From NCBI RefSeq assembly GCF_901447155.2, contig NZ_LR588417.1:1-64000 (forward strand): a DNA stretch of 64,000 nucleotides, in the 5' to 3' direction. Shown piece by piece: positions 19,001-27,800 of the stretch. Under the pieces are notes generated by a model. That model was not told where the DNA came from. It saw only the letters and a list, made by a program, of their open reading frames with translations, and did not search any database. The number at the start of each line of letters is the position of its first letter. The stretch's first letter is position 1. The position numbers and the translations under genes were made by a program. Source of the DNA: Peptoniphilus catoniae (GTDB lineage Bacteria > Bacillota > Clostridia > Tissierellales > Peptoniphilaceae).

Positions 19001-20623
19001 TATGTTTGGAAGAATCTTCCTAAGCATGATGATGAAGGTTATGCGTACACTTATAGAGTAGAAGAACTTGGCACAGTTAGTGACCCAACATCAACAGATA
19101 AGATATATACAGTTGGCAACAACGAATATGTATCTAAGGTTGAAAATGACTCTGACATCACTGCTAATGAAACTACTGCATTTAAGATTACCAACACCTA
19201 CAAGGTTCCACAAACTGAAGAGGATATAATCGCTACTAAGGTATGGCAGGATGTTCCGGCAGGAACTATAACACCTCAAGTTAAATTCCAATTACAAAGA
19301 ACTGCTAATGGTGTTACTGAAGATGTTGGACAAGCAATGGATCTTACAAATGGACAAGTAAACTTCGGTAAACAGGATAAGACTGATAATAATGGAAATG
19401 AATATGTATATACTGTAAAAGAATTAGGTGAAGACGGAAATGCATTTAGCCATCCAAACTACACTTCAGTAGTAGATGGTTTAACTGTAACTAACACTTA
19501 TCAAGAAACACCTATAACAGAATATACAGTAACATTTGATGCAAATGGACATGGAATAGCACCGGAAGCTCAAACTGTAAATGTAGGTCAAACAGCAATA
19601 GAACCTAGTCCGGCTCCAACAGAAGATGGTTACAAATTTGAAGGATGGTATACAGATAAAGATGGCTTATATAGATATAATTTTGCTACTCCGGTAAATA
19701 GCAATATTACACTATATGCTAAGTGGATAAAAGAAGGCACTACTCCACCAACACCGGATAATCCGGATAATCCTTGGGGACCCGGACCTAATCCTTGGGA
19801 TCCCGGACATAATCCTTGGGGACCTGGACCTAACCCTTGGGGACCTTCTTATCCTGAAAAAATAGTTGAAACTAAGATTGAAACAAAGTATATAGAAGTA
19901 CCTGTTAAGGACAACGCTTATAGAAAAGAAGTTAAATATATGCAAGGCTTTGAAGGCTACTTCAGACCTAATGACGGCTTAAAGAGATCCGAGGCTGCTC
20001 AAATTCTTGCCAACGCTCTTAAAGAAGACGGATACAAGTATGACTTATCCTATAAGTTAAACTATAAGGATATAGGCGATGAGTGGTACACTGAAGCAAT
20101 TAAGATAACTACTCAAGCTAATGTATTTAAGGGTTATGATGACGGCTACTTCAGACCTGACGATAAAATCTCAAGGGCTGAATGGATTGCAACCTTAAAG
20201 AGATTCCAAAGTATAGCCAATGCAGAGGGAAATCATATGAATATGAAATCTGACCACTGGGCTATGGCGGAAGTTGAAGCTGCTTATAAGGAAGGTTGGT
20301 TAAGTATTTACACCGACGGACTTGCAAGCTTTAAGGCTGACGAGTTTATTCCTAGACAAGAGGTTGCAGCAGTTTCTAATAAGGCCTTCAATAGAGTTCT
20401 CGACAAGACTTATATTGAATACAATGACAAGAACCTAGTAACCTATAAAGACGTCAAGAAGGATATGTGGTCCTACTATGACATCCTATGTGCAAGCAAC
20501 ACTTTCTTGTACAAGAAAGATTTATACAGAGCACACTGGATTAATGGAGACAACAATCTATTTAACATTAACACTGACGGACTTGTTATAAGTAAAGATA
20601 AGTTCCAAAGAGTGTTAAGGTAA
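13085..20623 (+). CDS. Giant SLH-anchored surface protein with eight Cna-B-type domains
   Basis: This encodes about 2512 residues from the ATG at 13085 (AAAGGA upstream); the GTG at 13064 would overlap the ribosome site. A signal peptide ends at FAA|E (residue 28). An N-terminal region to about 350 is probably a ligand-binding head. InlB repeats lie at about 356-436 and 2145-2217, with a Rib-like domain at about 440-557 and MucBP-like modules at 570-845. Eight Cna-B-like domains start with (T/N)K(V/I)W and mostly end with NTY/NTF, which supply the Lys and Asn of the intramolecular isopeptide bonds known in this family. Three 'GKL(T/I)(V/I)(K/T)K' domains alternate with them. A Trp/Pro linker and three SLH domains (about 2279-2512) follow; SLH domains bind pyruvylated wall polymer. 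This looks like a stiff stalk adhesin. Confidence 0.92.
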   Translation: MKKRILFFLLALTMLTQTLMPTGLVFAAESKEKKDGDLVTIGVLNPDYYPKPEEFKQKDNSKTEALDGLEIGNEIVPQALRNSKSPYIDGQQPADPDKPKYWANVQGKLTTRGIDGTTFDWNKVLGQGAKVKLLFTQTNGNVMTGVTYTLLVDKDGTYTWQGSDGKPTYLPLYDVDGNPYTYNVQIQRNFSENVQLIIQESNGTPGVSWRPEGDKQVATIQFLDIGIQQLASTKFVSEWHTGLEEADRPQIEGYFKVDDKIDNDFNFPKNDTTRTILRSSFVENFAEDEHNGPWSFLSAELETTPQTVEVKTTTTGLTFEENNGVKTVKSGDHKFKYDFTYDVINGGKLTVTEVIPVTFDTNGGKFANFTAPDTETKIVKEVEYEGTLTDKAENPTKPGKAFKGWATDANGTTLATETEYANLTTAKTFYAIWSDEDIQAEELKTTESLGSFPKNKPPRFTNDFVPTFEDLKAQVKVKDANGNFGPLPETGLTFTIVDDKGTEYDKDSDDLKKFIYSKVKESKTDEVSRTETVKAKIKYSDGTEREIDIPIKVLKNIYKGTDEGNKYPHIPADYVKVTIDPTDKAQDPRKTYYYVNPKAKVIVPGKDPVGAGDNKFSKWTIKADSDTVEADYTFGKRQIYAEASTITAQYGTGTIKIIYVDNYGNEIDAKYHIAGQDYPSEKTGGLGREANYIDFASEGPDFKGYIYSSRDDIKGKYYKDPAEPDKLDTVKYSYLKRVTTKDPNNENAYFKVVFDANGGKFGANTQKTLWVYINTGDNPVTFEEARAEIESQYGLPTKDMAAFKEWQNKAADGSKVADDYVIKVPDWDWETYPDDGYTPEVFYATYIAEKMDFTATKVWDIPTGLTLTEDEYPTMKFTLWRAWTIGDAGEEQPGDEAVQGEEVGYVDGKNLEAVWKGLPKANSNGDLYTYYVKEEFKDSDIKNDNWITGTMPYEYISKAEYETKVAPTEGTITNTLKKPAEPGTNPDPDKNFVGKLTVKKVLENEPVPAMAMAKGPMKAPAAPIKFKFKVTGPYGYEETFEIEAGKEKELKDLAYGEYTVEEIETNNYTPKYVEGDYTPGTSTLSDEPIKVEVSKANDTKTVTVVNQNLEKPDSNFVTLEATKIWKNGPTTDHKQVSLNVFRQVEGGQKEEVQVEGNVKLKVTRDADDINKFNYTWTNLPKHNTEGKEYTYTVEEANIIEPTAPETDKTVKFGDNTYVVTQDGNTITNTYKVLKADVTATKVWSDGPEADHTQVSLNLFRQVEGGLKEQVSGLTPEVTPGAANTGTFNYTWKDLPTTDDNGKAYTYTVKEAGVVTDAQTNETTVTVNGNTYVVTVNNDTNTVTNTFKANTTTFTVNKVWADNVNDVPTMNLTLYRKVEGGTEEAVQGAEVKEITKTTTEATWDNLPKSDASGKAYEYSVKETFKDEDSDARNANWILGAMETDDSGNKTITNKLKTVPGDNDTPNEDEHRMGKLTITKKIESKPIAKSSSMHKAPAAPLEFTFKVTDPYGKEETFTLKAGESKELKSLLYGDYTIEETDAKGLTPFVKVGEDPENESNTGKVTLTKAAKEGTVTFTNKNVKPGENPNIIEVMATKVWVNGPATDHTAVALNLYRQVDGGQKEEVTDVTAVKTRDVDNASKFNYLWKDLPKINDEGKEYTYTVEEAGVVTDAQTNEKTATVNGNTYVVTQDGNTITNTYKVPQTDEDVIGTKVWQGVPAGTTTPTVKLELWRKTSDADQGVKVVDATDLDANNQANFGKQDKTDANGVEYTYFVKEVDENGNAFSHPKYTSVVDGLTATNTKMAEDGKLIITKKLENVPVRMMMRSPAGNADPIKFKFTVTKPDGTSEEFELAANGSKTLDNLPYGEYTIKETDTKGYTPFFTLGNEEKQTQEFKVTINSSDEVNVTVTNKNIINQNDLTVRATKIWIGGPMSDHTAVTLTLKRLSAKAGSIEEDVTNAYTAETINSTSDSITYVWKNLPKHDDEGYAYTYRVEELGTVSDPTSTDKIYTVGNNEYVSKVENDSDITANETTAFKITNTYKVPQTEEDIIATKVWQDVPAGTITPQVKFQLQRTANGVTEDVGQAMDLTNGQVNFGKQDKTDNNGNEYVYTVKELGEDGNAFSHPNYTSVVDGLTVTNTYQETPITEYTVTFDANGHGIAPEAQTVNVGQTAIEPSPAPTEDGYKFEGWYTDKDGLYRYNFATPVNSNITLYAKWIKEGTTPPTPDNPDNPWGPGPNPWDPGHNPWGPGPNPWGPSYPEKIVETKIETKYIEVPVKDNAYRKEVKYMQGFEGYFRPNDGLKRSEAAQILANALKEDGYKYDLSYKLNYKDIGDEWYTEAIKITTQANVFKGYDDGYFRPDDKISRAEWIATLKRFQSIANAEGNHMNMKSDHWAMAEVEAAYKEGWLSIYTDGLASFKADEFIPRQEVAAVSNKAFNRVLDKTYIEYNDKNLVTYKDVKKDMWSYYDILCASNTFLYKKDLYRAHWINGDNNLFNINTDGLVISKDKFQRVLR
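17012..18148 (+). repeat. Near-identical DNA repeats inside the Cna-B array
   Basis: Bases 17012-17048 and 18074-18110 are identical over 37 bases. The next block (17057-17086 and 18119-18148) is identical over 30. The offset is 1062 bases, in frame. The units starting near 18184 and 19207 are also close copies at DNA level. Such identity in silent positions suggests recent duplication or gene conversion between Cna-B units. Confidence 0.8.
19769..19852 (+). repeat. Four 21-base units encoding an NPWGPGP-type linker
   Basis: Four tandem in-frame heptads read NPWGPGP, NPWDPGH, NPWGPGP and NPWGPSY. They sit between the last InlB repeat and the SLH domains, where a rigid Pro/Gly linker spanning the wall is expected. 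Confidence 0.85.
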
Positions 20624-20636
20624 TATAAGGTCTATA

Positions 20637-20670
20637 GAAAAAGAGAGGGCAATAAGCCTTCTCTTTTTTA
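20637..20670 (+). terminator. Terminator of the second giant surface gene
   Basis: An 11-bp stem AAAAGAGAGGG / CCTTCTCTTTT (one G.T pair) merges into a T run, just after the stop at 20623. The following 300 bases to 20970 hold no recognisable gene. Confidence 0.85.
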
Positions 20671-20895
20671 TTTTATTTACTTATATAGAGGACTAATAGT
20701 GTGTCAATGAATATTGCCAATATAAGCCTTAAACTAATTTATACAAACTTTTAGCCTTGGAGCCTATTAAAATATACTATAAAGCATAAACTAAACATTA
20801 ATATAAAAAGCTAAAAAGCAAAACTACTCCCCTACTTAAGTCCGAGTTTTAATATATTTTGTTTTTAAATTTATTGCCATGGTTTTTTATAAGAC

Positions 20896-20924
20896 TTACT
20901 CAAATATTTAATTATGGGTATATA
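20896..20924 (+). promoter_or_regulatory. Possible promoter of gldA
   Basis: TTACTC at 20896-20901, a 17-base spacer, and TATATA at 20919-20924. The -35 matches poorly, so this is tentative. Confidence 0.35.
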
Positions 20925-20970
20925 AACATTAGGCTTATGCTGAATTTAATAAATATAAAGGAGATATATT

Positions 20971-22065
20971 ATGAAATTGTTAAGAGCTATGCGTGAACCT
21001 CTAAAATATGTTCAAGGTAAGGATGCCCTACTTAAGTTCCATGAGGAAATGGGTTATATGGGCAAGAGATGGTTGTTTATATGTTCAAGAAGCGGTTACA
21101 AGGCATGCCATGATAAAATAGAAAAATCCTTTGAAGGAACAGATGACTTTAGACGTTATGAAGTATTCGGCGGCATTTCCAGCAAGGGAGAAATCGCCAA
21201 AATGAAAAAAATAGTTGAAGAGGACAAAATTGATGTTGTAGTAGCTGCAGGAGGCGGCTCCGCAGTGGACACCGCCAAGGCAACAGCTTACTACTGCAAG
21301 AAGCACATTGTAGTAATACCTACAGTAGTTGCAACTGATGCTCCTTGTACAGGTCTTTCTGTAATTTATAATGACGACGGAAGCTTTAATACTTACTTGT
21401 TCTACCCTACCAATCCTGATGCAGTTATAGTTGACAGTCAAGTTATAGCCAATGCACCGGTGGAATTTTTAATTTCAGGTATGGGGGATGCTTTAGGCAC
21501 TTACTTTGAAGGTAGAGCCTCTATAAGAACTGAATCCCCAAGCTTGGAAGGTACAGGTATAACCCGTTCAGGCTTAGGACTTGCAAGATTATGCTATGAC
21601 ACCCTAAGAGCCTATGGATCACAAGCTATAAAGGCCTGTGAAAACCATGTAGTCACACCTGCTCTAGATGCAATTATAGAAGCCAATACTTATATGTCAG
21701 GTGTTGGAGCTGATAATGTAAACTGTGCGGCAGCCCACTCCTTTTATAACGGACTTACCTCACTGGGAGGACATAAGGCTTCCCATGGTTTCTGTGTAGC
21801 CTTCGGTACTCTTGTCCAATTGGTTTTGGAAGGTGTAGTCAAGGAAGAATTTGATGATGTTCAAGGCTTTTGTATAGAGGTAGGTCTTCCTATAACCCTA
21901 GAAGAGCTTGGAATAACTAAAGATGAGGAAATAAGAAAGATAGCTGAAAATGCCTGTGCGGAAGGAGAAACAATTCATAACCTTGCAGGAGATGTTACTC
22001 CAGATGAACTTTATGCTGCCATAATAGCAACTGATGCAATGGGAAAAGCTGTTTTAGGAAAGTAA
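20971..22065 (+). CDS. gldA: Glycerol dehydrogenase
   Basis: This 364-residue protein belongs to the iron-containing alcohol dehydrogenase superfamily, glycerol dehydrogenase type. It would oxidise glycerol to dihydroxyacetone with NAD+ in the cytosol. The NAD loop is GGGSAVDTAK at residues 94-103. The expected Zn ligands are Asp173 (MGDALGTYFE), His256 (AAHSFYNG) and His272 (KASHG), which match the spacing of the Bacillus enzyme. The length is normal for the family. AAAGGAG lies 7 bases before the ATG. No dihydroxyacetone kinase or glycerol facilitator gene is adjacent, so whether it works in glycerol use or in dihydroxyacetone/hydroxyacetone detoxification is open. It is monocistronic with a strong terminator. 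Confidence 0.93.
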   Translation: MKLLRAMREPLKYVQGKDALLKFHEEMGYMGKRWLFICSRSGYKACHDKIEKSFEGTDDFRRYEVFGGISSKGEIAKMKKIVEEDKIDVVVAAGGGSAVDTAKATAYYCKKHIVVIPTVVATDAPCTGLSVIYNDDGSFNTYLFYPTNPDAVIVDSQVIANAPVEFLISGMGDALGTYFEGRASIRTESPSLEGTGITRSGLGLARLCYDTLRAYGSQAIKACENHVVTPALDAIIEANTYMSGVGADNVNCAAAHSFYNGLTSLGGHKASHGFCVAFGTLVQLVLEGVVKEEFDDVQGFCIEVGLPITLEELGITKDEEIRKIAENACAEGETIHNLAGDVTPDELYAAIIATDAMGKAVLGK

Positions 22066-22115
22066 TTATATATTGAAAATTTTAGAATTATAAATTTTAT
22101 AATTTGTAAAAGCTT

Positions 22116-22157
22116 AAATACCTGACAGAGCCTTTAAAGGTTTGTCAGGTATTTTAA
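22116..22157 (+). terminator. Terminator of gldA
   Basis: A 12-bp perfect stem (AAATACCTGACA / TGTCAGGTATTT) continues into T-rich sequence. Confidence 0.85.
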
Positions 22158-22327
22158 TTTCTATAAATAATTTTATTAAACTTAGATTTTACTTAAATAA
22201 TAAATATTCTTTACTTGAATAAGCTTTAATATATATTGGTATCTTCTACAATTAATAAAGATTAAAATAATATAGGCAAGCTAGGTTACATATAAGGATT
22301 AAGCAATAGCTTAAAGGAGAAAAAGTT

Positions 22328-22819
22328 ATGAAAATGATTATTCATGACCTGGGGGAAGAATTTAACAGCTCTTTATCATCTGAAGGATCTTCAGTCTTTT
22401 ATGCCGATGGAAAATATGCTCCCTGTAAAGGTTGCTTTCATTGCTGGACCAAACATCCCGCCACCTGCGACTATAAAGATCGTCTACATGAAATAGCAAC
22501 CTTTATCGGTCTTGCAGATGAGTTGATTATTATAAGCGAAAACTGCTATGGTAGCTACAGTCCTAAAATAAAGGCTGTACTTGATAGAGGTATTGGAACA
22601 TCAACGCCCCTTTCGGCCTATATGGGAGGTCTTATGCACCACACCCTACGCTACGGGAAAAAGGATATAATGAAAGTTTACGTTTATGGAGATATAAGTG
22701 AAAAAGAAAGGGAAACTTGGAAGCTTTTAGCCCAATGTAATGCCACAAATGGAGGCTGGAAAAACTATAAATTAAATTTTATCTCCTCCTTTAAAGAATT
22801 GGAGGAGAAGGTCCTATGA
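22328..22819 (+). CDS. Flavodoxin-fold NAD(P)H-dependent oxidoreductase-like protein
   Basis: This encodes a protein of 163 residues. The centre matches the FMN-reductase/flavodoxin-like family: CKGCFHCWTKHPATC, then a segment with 'ADELIIISENCYGSYSPKIKAVLDR' character. That family uses FMN to pass electrons from NAD(P)H. The N-terminus is short: the usual first strand with its GSPR phosphate loop is replaced by IIHDLGEEFNSS, so FMN binding may be altered. The Cys-x2-Cys-x2-Cys cluster around residues 35-41 is complete. AAAGGAG lies upstream of the ATG. The stop overlaps the next start by 4 bases (ATGA), so the two genes are translationally coupled and probably act together. Confidence 0.75.
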   Translation: MKMIIHDLGEEFNSSLSSEGSSVFYADGKYAPCKGCFHCWTKHPATCDYKDRLHEIATFIGLADELIIISENCYGSYSPKIKAVLDRGIGTSTPLSAYMGGLMHHTLRYGKKDIMKVYVYGDISEKERETWKLLAQCNATNGGWKNYKLNFISSFKELEEKVL

Positions 22820-23571
22820 AAAGCCTCTTAATAGATGTAAGCCCCAAGAAAAGACTTTCAGTTTCCGGCTTTCTTTTATCTTTTATAAAACTTTTTATTA
22901 AAGGAGAAAAGGAAAAGGTAAAACTACCGAAAAATGAAAAGTCCTACTCAGATATAATAGAAAAGATTAAGGATTTTGATAATATTATCTTCGCCATGCC
23001 TCTTTATGTTGACAGCGTCCCTTCACACCTGCTGCCCTTTTTAAAAAAATTGGAAGAAAATGCCAAGGACTTAAATCTTCATAGCAATGTATATGTTATA
23101 GCAAATAACGGATATATTGAAGGAAGACAAAATGAAGCCCTAATGCAGGTTATGGAAAATTTTTGTCTGGCAAGCGGACTTTCCTGGAAAGGGGGTTTGG
23201 GAATTGGCGGCGGCGTTATGCTTAATGTAATAAGAATTTTAATTCCTATTCAATTTATTATTATGCTAATTAATATAGCCGCAGCCACAGCTGTCAAGGG
23301 GCAGCCTGAATATAGGGATACTGTTTTAAACTTTCTTTCACAAGTTCTTGTAGACTTCCTTTTATCAATAGCTATTATATACTTTACGATTAAACTGGCT
23401 CATTGTATTAACAAAGGCAAAAGTTTTAACAAACACTACACCAGAATACTCTTGCCTTCCCTTATTTTTATTCTGCTGGCAGATGTGTTTTTTATTATAA
23501 TCTCTATCTTTAAAGGCGGAATCTTCCGAGGATGGCTATCAAGAAAAAAACCTACAAATCCCTTAAATTAA
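22816..23571 (+). CDS. Flavodoxin-like domain fused to membrane helices
   Basis: This encodes a protein of 251 residues. Residues 1 to about 130 look like a degenerate flavodoxin/NADPH-quinone reductase domain: LLIDVSPKKR, then DNIIFAMPLYVDSVPSHLLPFLKKL, then VYVIANNGYIEGRQNEALMQVMENFC, with a GWKGG-like loop. Two or three hydrophobic segments follow (about 133-155, 175-195 and 210-235), and the C-terminus is basic. The N-domain would sit in the cytosol at the membrane. With the upstream gene it forms a two-gene operon joined by a 4-base overlap. The pair may form a heteromeric flavoprotein, an inference from gene coupling only. No electron partner is encoded next to it. Confidence 0.65.
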   Translation: MKSLLIDVSPKKRLSVSGFLLSFIKLFIKGEKEKVKLPKNEKSYSDIIEKIKDFDNIIFAMPLYVDSVPSHLLPFLKKLEENAKDLNLHSNVYVIANNGYIEGRQNEALMQVMENFCLASGLSWKGGLGIGGGVMLNVIRILIPIQFIIMLINIAAATAVKGQPEYRDTVLNFLSQVLVDFLLSIAIIYFTIKLAHCINKGKSFNKHYTRILLPSLIFILLADVFFIIISIFKGGIFRGWLSRKKPTNPLN

Positions 23572-23626
23572 AAGTATATGAATTATACTGTCCTTATATT
23601 AAATTTGACTCAATATTTAAAGTTAC

Positions 23627-24613
23627 TTAAATAATGCCTATAAGATGCTGAACAAAAATACTTGTTAAAGTAATCATTATCCAACAGACAAGGCCGACAA
23701 AAATTGCCGATCCCCCTGTTTTAATAAGCTTTACAATGTCAGTTTTAAAGCCTATAGCAGCCATTGCCATGGTAATAAAGAATTTAGATAAGGTCTTAAG
23801 ATTAGTAACAAGGGCTTCAGGCAAAGGAAGAACCGTTGTAATAATAGAAGCAAGGACAAATAAAAGAATAAAAGACGGAACTAAAGAGTAAACCTTTAAA
23901 TCTTTTTTGCCTTTGTTTTTCCCTTCATAAATAGATAAAGCCAAGCTTATGGGAATAATGGCGAGAGTCCTTGTCAACTTAACAACAGTTGCAAGACTTA
24001 AAGTGTCCGATCCGTGAACCGCATCCCAGGAAGATGCCGCAGCGGTAACAGAAGACGTATCGTTAATTGCAGTACCTGCAAAAAGTCCGAAGCCTTCATT
24101 GGAAAAACCCAACCACTCTCCTAGACTTGGAAAAATAAGAGCCGCCAAAACGTTAAAAAGAAAAATAACTGAAATAGACTTAGCCACATCTTCATCGTCT
24201 GCATTAATAATAGGAGCCGTTGCTGCAATTGCTGAACCTCCGCAAATTGAAGAGCCCACTCCTACAAGGATACCGATTTTTCTATCAAGCTTTAGAGCCT
24301 TGGTTAGAATATAGGATGTAATTAAGGAAATTGAAATAGTTGAAACAATAACAGGTAAAGACTGTTTCCCGCTTTCAATAATATGATTAAGGTTCATGGA
24401 AAAACCTAAAAGTATAACTGCATATTGTAAAATCTTCTTGCTGCTAAAGGCAATGCCTTCATTGGCCCAGGTAAGTTTTGAAACAGGTTTTGCCAAAAGC
24501 ATACCTATTAAAACTGCAAAAACAGCACCACCTACTACGGGAAATCTGCCACCTAAAAAGCTTGCTACAAGAGCAAGGATAAAGCACAGACTAAGTCCCT
24601 TTAATTTATTCAT
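23627..24613 (-). CDS. YeiH-family putative sulfate exporter
   Basis: This 328-residue, highly hydrophobic protein has about ten transmembrane segments. It matches the UPF0324/YeiH family: GSSICGGSAIAATAPII, AGTAINDTSSVTAAA and a C-terminal MAMAAIGFKTDI. The family is annotated as putative sulfate exporter on limited evidence; the true substrate is uncertain. A perfect AGGAGG lies just before the ATG. It converges with the flavodoxin-like operon, with only 55 bases between them and no strong terminator. It is divergent from the SLH beta-helix gene. No LysR-type regulator (often a neighbour of yeiH) is present here. Confidence 0.88.
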   Translation of the reverse strand: MNKLKGLSLCFILALVASFLGGRFPVVGGAVFAVLIGMLLAKPVSKLTWANEGIAFSSKKILQYAVILLGFSMNLNHIIESGKQSLPVIVSTISISLITSYILTKALKLDRKIGILVGVGSSICGGSAIAATAPIINADDEDVAKSISVIFLFNVLAALIFPSLGEWLGFSNEGFGLFAGTAINDTSSVTAAASSWDAVHGSDTLSLATVVKLTRTLAIIPISLALSIYEGKNKGKKDLKVYSLVPSFILLFVLASIITTVLPLPEALVTNLKTLSKFFITMAMAAIGFKTDIVKLIKTGGSAIFVGLVCWIMITLTSIFVQHLIGII

Positions 24614-24819
24614 AAGTCGTCCTCCTTAATTGATCTTAAAATGAATACGGTTTTAATTATAAACCAAAATCAAAAAAGAAAACAAGGAGGATATCTTACT
24701 TATAATTTTCTTAAAAATTCCAAAAAGTAAAGTTTTTTAACACTCATATCCTTTCCTAAAGATTTGTGATAAAATTTCCTTGAGTAAAATATTTAAAATC
24801 TTATAAGGAGGTAATGAGA

Positions 24820-27800
24820 ATGGAGCGATTTAAATCTATTTTTGCCTTGACGGCACTTATAGGAATTTTCCTTTTCCCTATAAGGGCTGTGGCTGAGGCT
24901 GAACCGGCAAAAATCGAAAATCCCAATCATTTTTTAATGGAGAATCCCATTGATAAAGAGATAAGTGAAAAAGGTCAGGTAAATAGTCACGAAATTGTGA
25001 CACCTAATAATAAAGAAAGTGAAAATAAGGTTGAGAAGCCTGTAAATGAGGAAATAGAGGTTTTAAACCCCTATAAGCTTGAGGAGGCTCCCTTAAAGGT
25101 CCCCACACCTGTAAGAGGTGGTGATAAAGCATTTACAGTTACCAAACGTCCTTTAGGCGATACAGGTGATGGAACCTTAGTCGGTGAATATGATACCCTT
25201 TATGATGCTGTGGATAATTGCCCACAGGATGATTTGTCCAATGAGTATATAATTACCTTAAATAAGGACTGGACTATTCCGGCGGATGAACATTGCTATG
25301 GAAGGTCAAATACAAATATGATTTTGCGTTCAGCCCCGGGACAACAATATACCTTAACAAGAGAGGGCAATAGAGATTTCATAGATTTACATAAGAAAAT
25401 GAACTTGCGAACTGAAAATATTATTTTAGACGGCCATAGTGACGGACAATTTACACTTTTAGCCGACGAGTCTATTCTGACTTTAGGAAAGGGTACAGTT
25501 GTCCAAAACTGTGTTGGTACGCCTAACTATGACGGCCCGGCAATTCTTATGCAAGATACTTCCACTCTTAATATTGAAGATGACGTAATTATTCAAAATA
25601 ATACATCTAATCAAGCTGGAGGAGCAATTCAGGCTCAATCCGGCACTACAGTTAATATTTCAGGAGGAAGCTTTAAAAACAACTCCACCACTACATCTGA
25701 CGGGGGTTTTCTTGCGGCCTATGGAAACTTGAATATTACAGGTGGAGCCTTTGAAAATAACAGTGCAGCTAAAACTTCAGGAGCTATTCTTATAGGCTCA
25801 AATTCTGTAGCAAATATAGAAAATGCAACTTTTAAAAATAATAAGGCCTCTACAGGCGGAGCAATTTACGCTATGAGTGAGCCTACTATTAAAAGGTCCA
25901 CTTTTACTGCTAACGAAGCTAACTGGGGCGGAGGAATTTTTGCCGCTAAGAACCTTTCTTTAGATGGTGTAACCTTTGCAAATAACTCTGTATCTAAACA
26001 AGGCGGTGCTTTATACCTAAGTGCAGGGGCTACTATTAATAATTCTAGCTTTACAGAAAATACTTCAGCTAAGCAAGGCGGAGGTATTTATCTTACTAAA
26101 GGTAATTTAACTTTAAGTAATTCAACCTTTAGTAAAAACGATTCAGAAAACGGCGGCGGTGCTATTTTTATAGTTCCTGACAGCAATAGCATATCTAAAG
26201 TATCAGAAAGCGAATTTACAGATAACACAGGACTTTTCGGTGGAGGAATTTATCTTGGAAGAAATTCCAAGCTTGAAGTTGAAAGGTCAAAATTTAAAAA
26301 TAATGAAGCCGCATACGGCGCCGGTATTTCCAGTGCGGCATCAGCTGAAGGTATAGATACAAGCCTTACAAACATAAACATAAATTCAAGTGAATTTGCA
26401 GAAAATAAGGCACTTTTAGGAGCAGGGCTTTTTACAGCCTTCCCTACAGAAATAAATGAAACAACTTTTAGCAAAAACTACAGCGATGTTCACCCTAGCG
26501 ACATTCAAGACAATCCTCATGAATCGGGCTGCGGTGGAGCTTTATATGTAATGGATCAAAAAACTCTTATTAAAAAATCATCCTTTATTGAAAACAGTGC
26601 CTTCGGTTCAGGAGGAGCAATTTGCATAAACGGAGTAAAAAGAGATAAAACCAGCGGTGAAGTAACAGAAATAAAACCTGATGCTATGGTGAAAATTTCA
26701 GACAACACCGAGTTTAAATCAAATAGGGTTAAAGTGGGTCAAGGCGGAGCTATTTATGCTGCCCCCTATGAGTATGCTTATAAAATTACAGACAAAGATG
26801 CTTATAAAAAACTTATTACAGACGACACGACACTTTTTGTCGACAACAGCTCAGGTGAAGGCTTATTTAATCCTCCTACTAACTTTGAGGATTTTACAAA
26901 TCTTAAATATAGCGACAAGTCTGATGTAATTCATGAGATTTTAACTAGAAAGAGCCTTTTAAACAACTACGATGTAAATTACAAAAGTGATAGCAGTCTT
27001 ATTATTTATGACGCAAATGGCGGAAACTTTGAGGACGGCTCCAATAAAAAGACTGAAGAATATAAAATCGGCGAAGAAATTAAAATTATTAATGGCCCTA
27101 CAAGACCGGGATACAAATTTCTTTACTGGGAAAGTCCTCAATATAACCCTGGAGATTCCTATACTGTAGCAGAAAATCACATTTTTACAGCTAAATGGGA
27201 AAAGCTTCCCGATAAGCCTGATAAACCTGTTGAACCTGAAAGACCTGAACACGAAGGCTTTGCAGTTGGATCCTTGTGGGTAAAATCTAATAACCCTTCA
27301 GAAATTAAAACTTCTGAGATTCACAAGGCCTATATTAAAGGTTATCCTGACGGAAGAGTTATGCCTCAAGGCAATATGACAAGGGCTGAAGCTGTAGCTG
27401 TTATAACTCGCTTGGAAGGATACAGTTTAAATAACGAAGACGCTACTACCTTCTCAGATACTAAAGCCGAAGCTTGGTACAACAAGTATATAAATGCAGC
27501 CTTTGCCAAGGGTATTTTAGTTGAAAAGGCTGGAGAAGCTTTTAGACCTGATGAACCTATTACAAGAGCTGAACTTGCAAGACTTATTGCACCTTTGGAT
27601 AAGAAAAACACTTTAGTTGCACCTTTTGCCGATGTTAAGGGACACCTATATGAAGATGCCATTAACCAGGCTTATGGAAATAATCGTATAGAAGGCTATC
27701 CTGACGGAAGCTTCCGTCCTGATGAGTCTATTACAAGATCTGAGGTTGCTACAATGCTTAACCGCTTCTACAGTCGCAAGGCTGATGCAAAAAGCTTTGA

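Noticed and set aside
20671-20895. Search for a riboswitch or small gene in the gap before gldA
   Set aside because: Only AT-rich sequence with no convincing hairpin or open frame was seen.
21085-21441. 118-codon minus-strand frame opposite gldA
   Set aside because: gldA is certain by its metal ligands; the reverse frame is Cys/Tyr rich and matches nothing.
22158-22327. Possible promoter TTGAAT / TGGTAT upstream of the flavodoxin pair
   Set aside because: Spacing and -10 fit poorly, so it is not listed.
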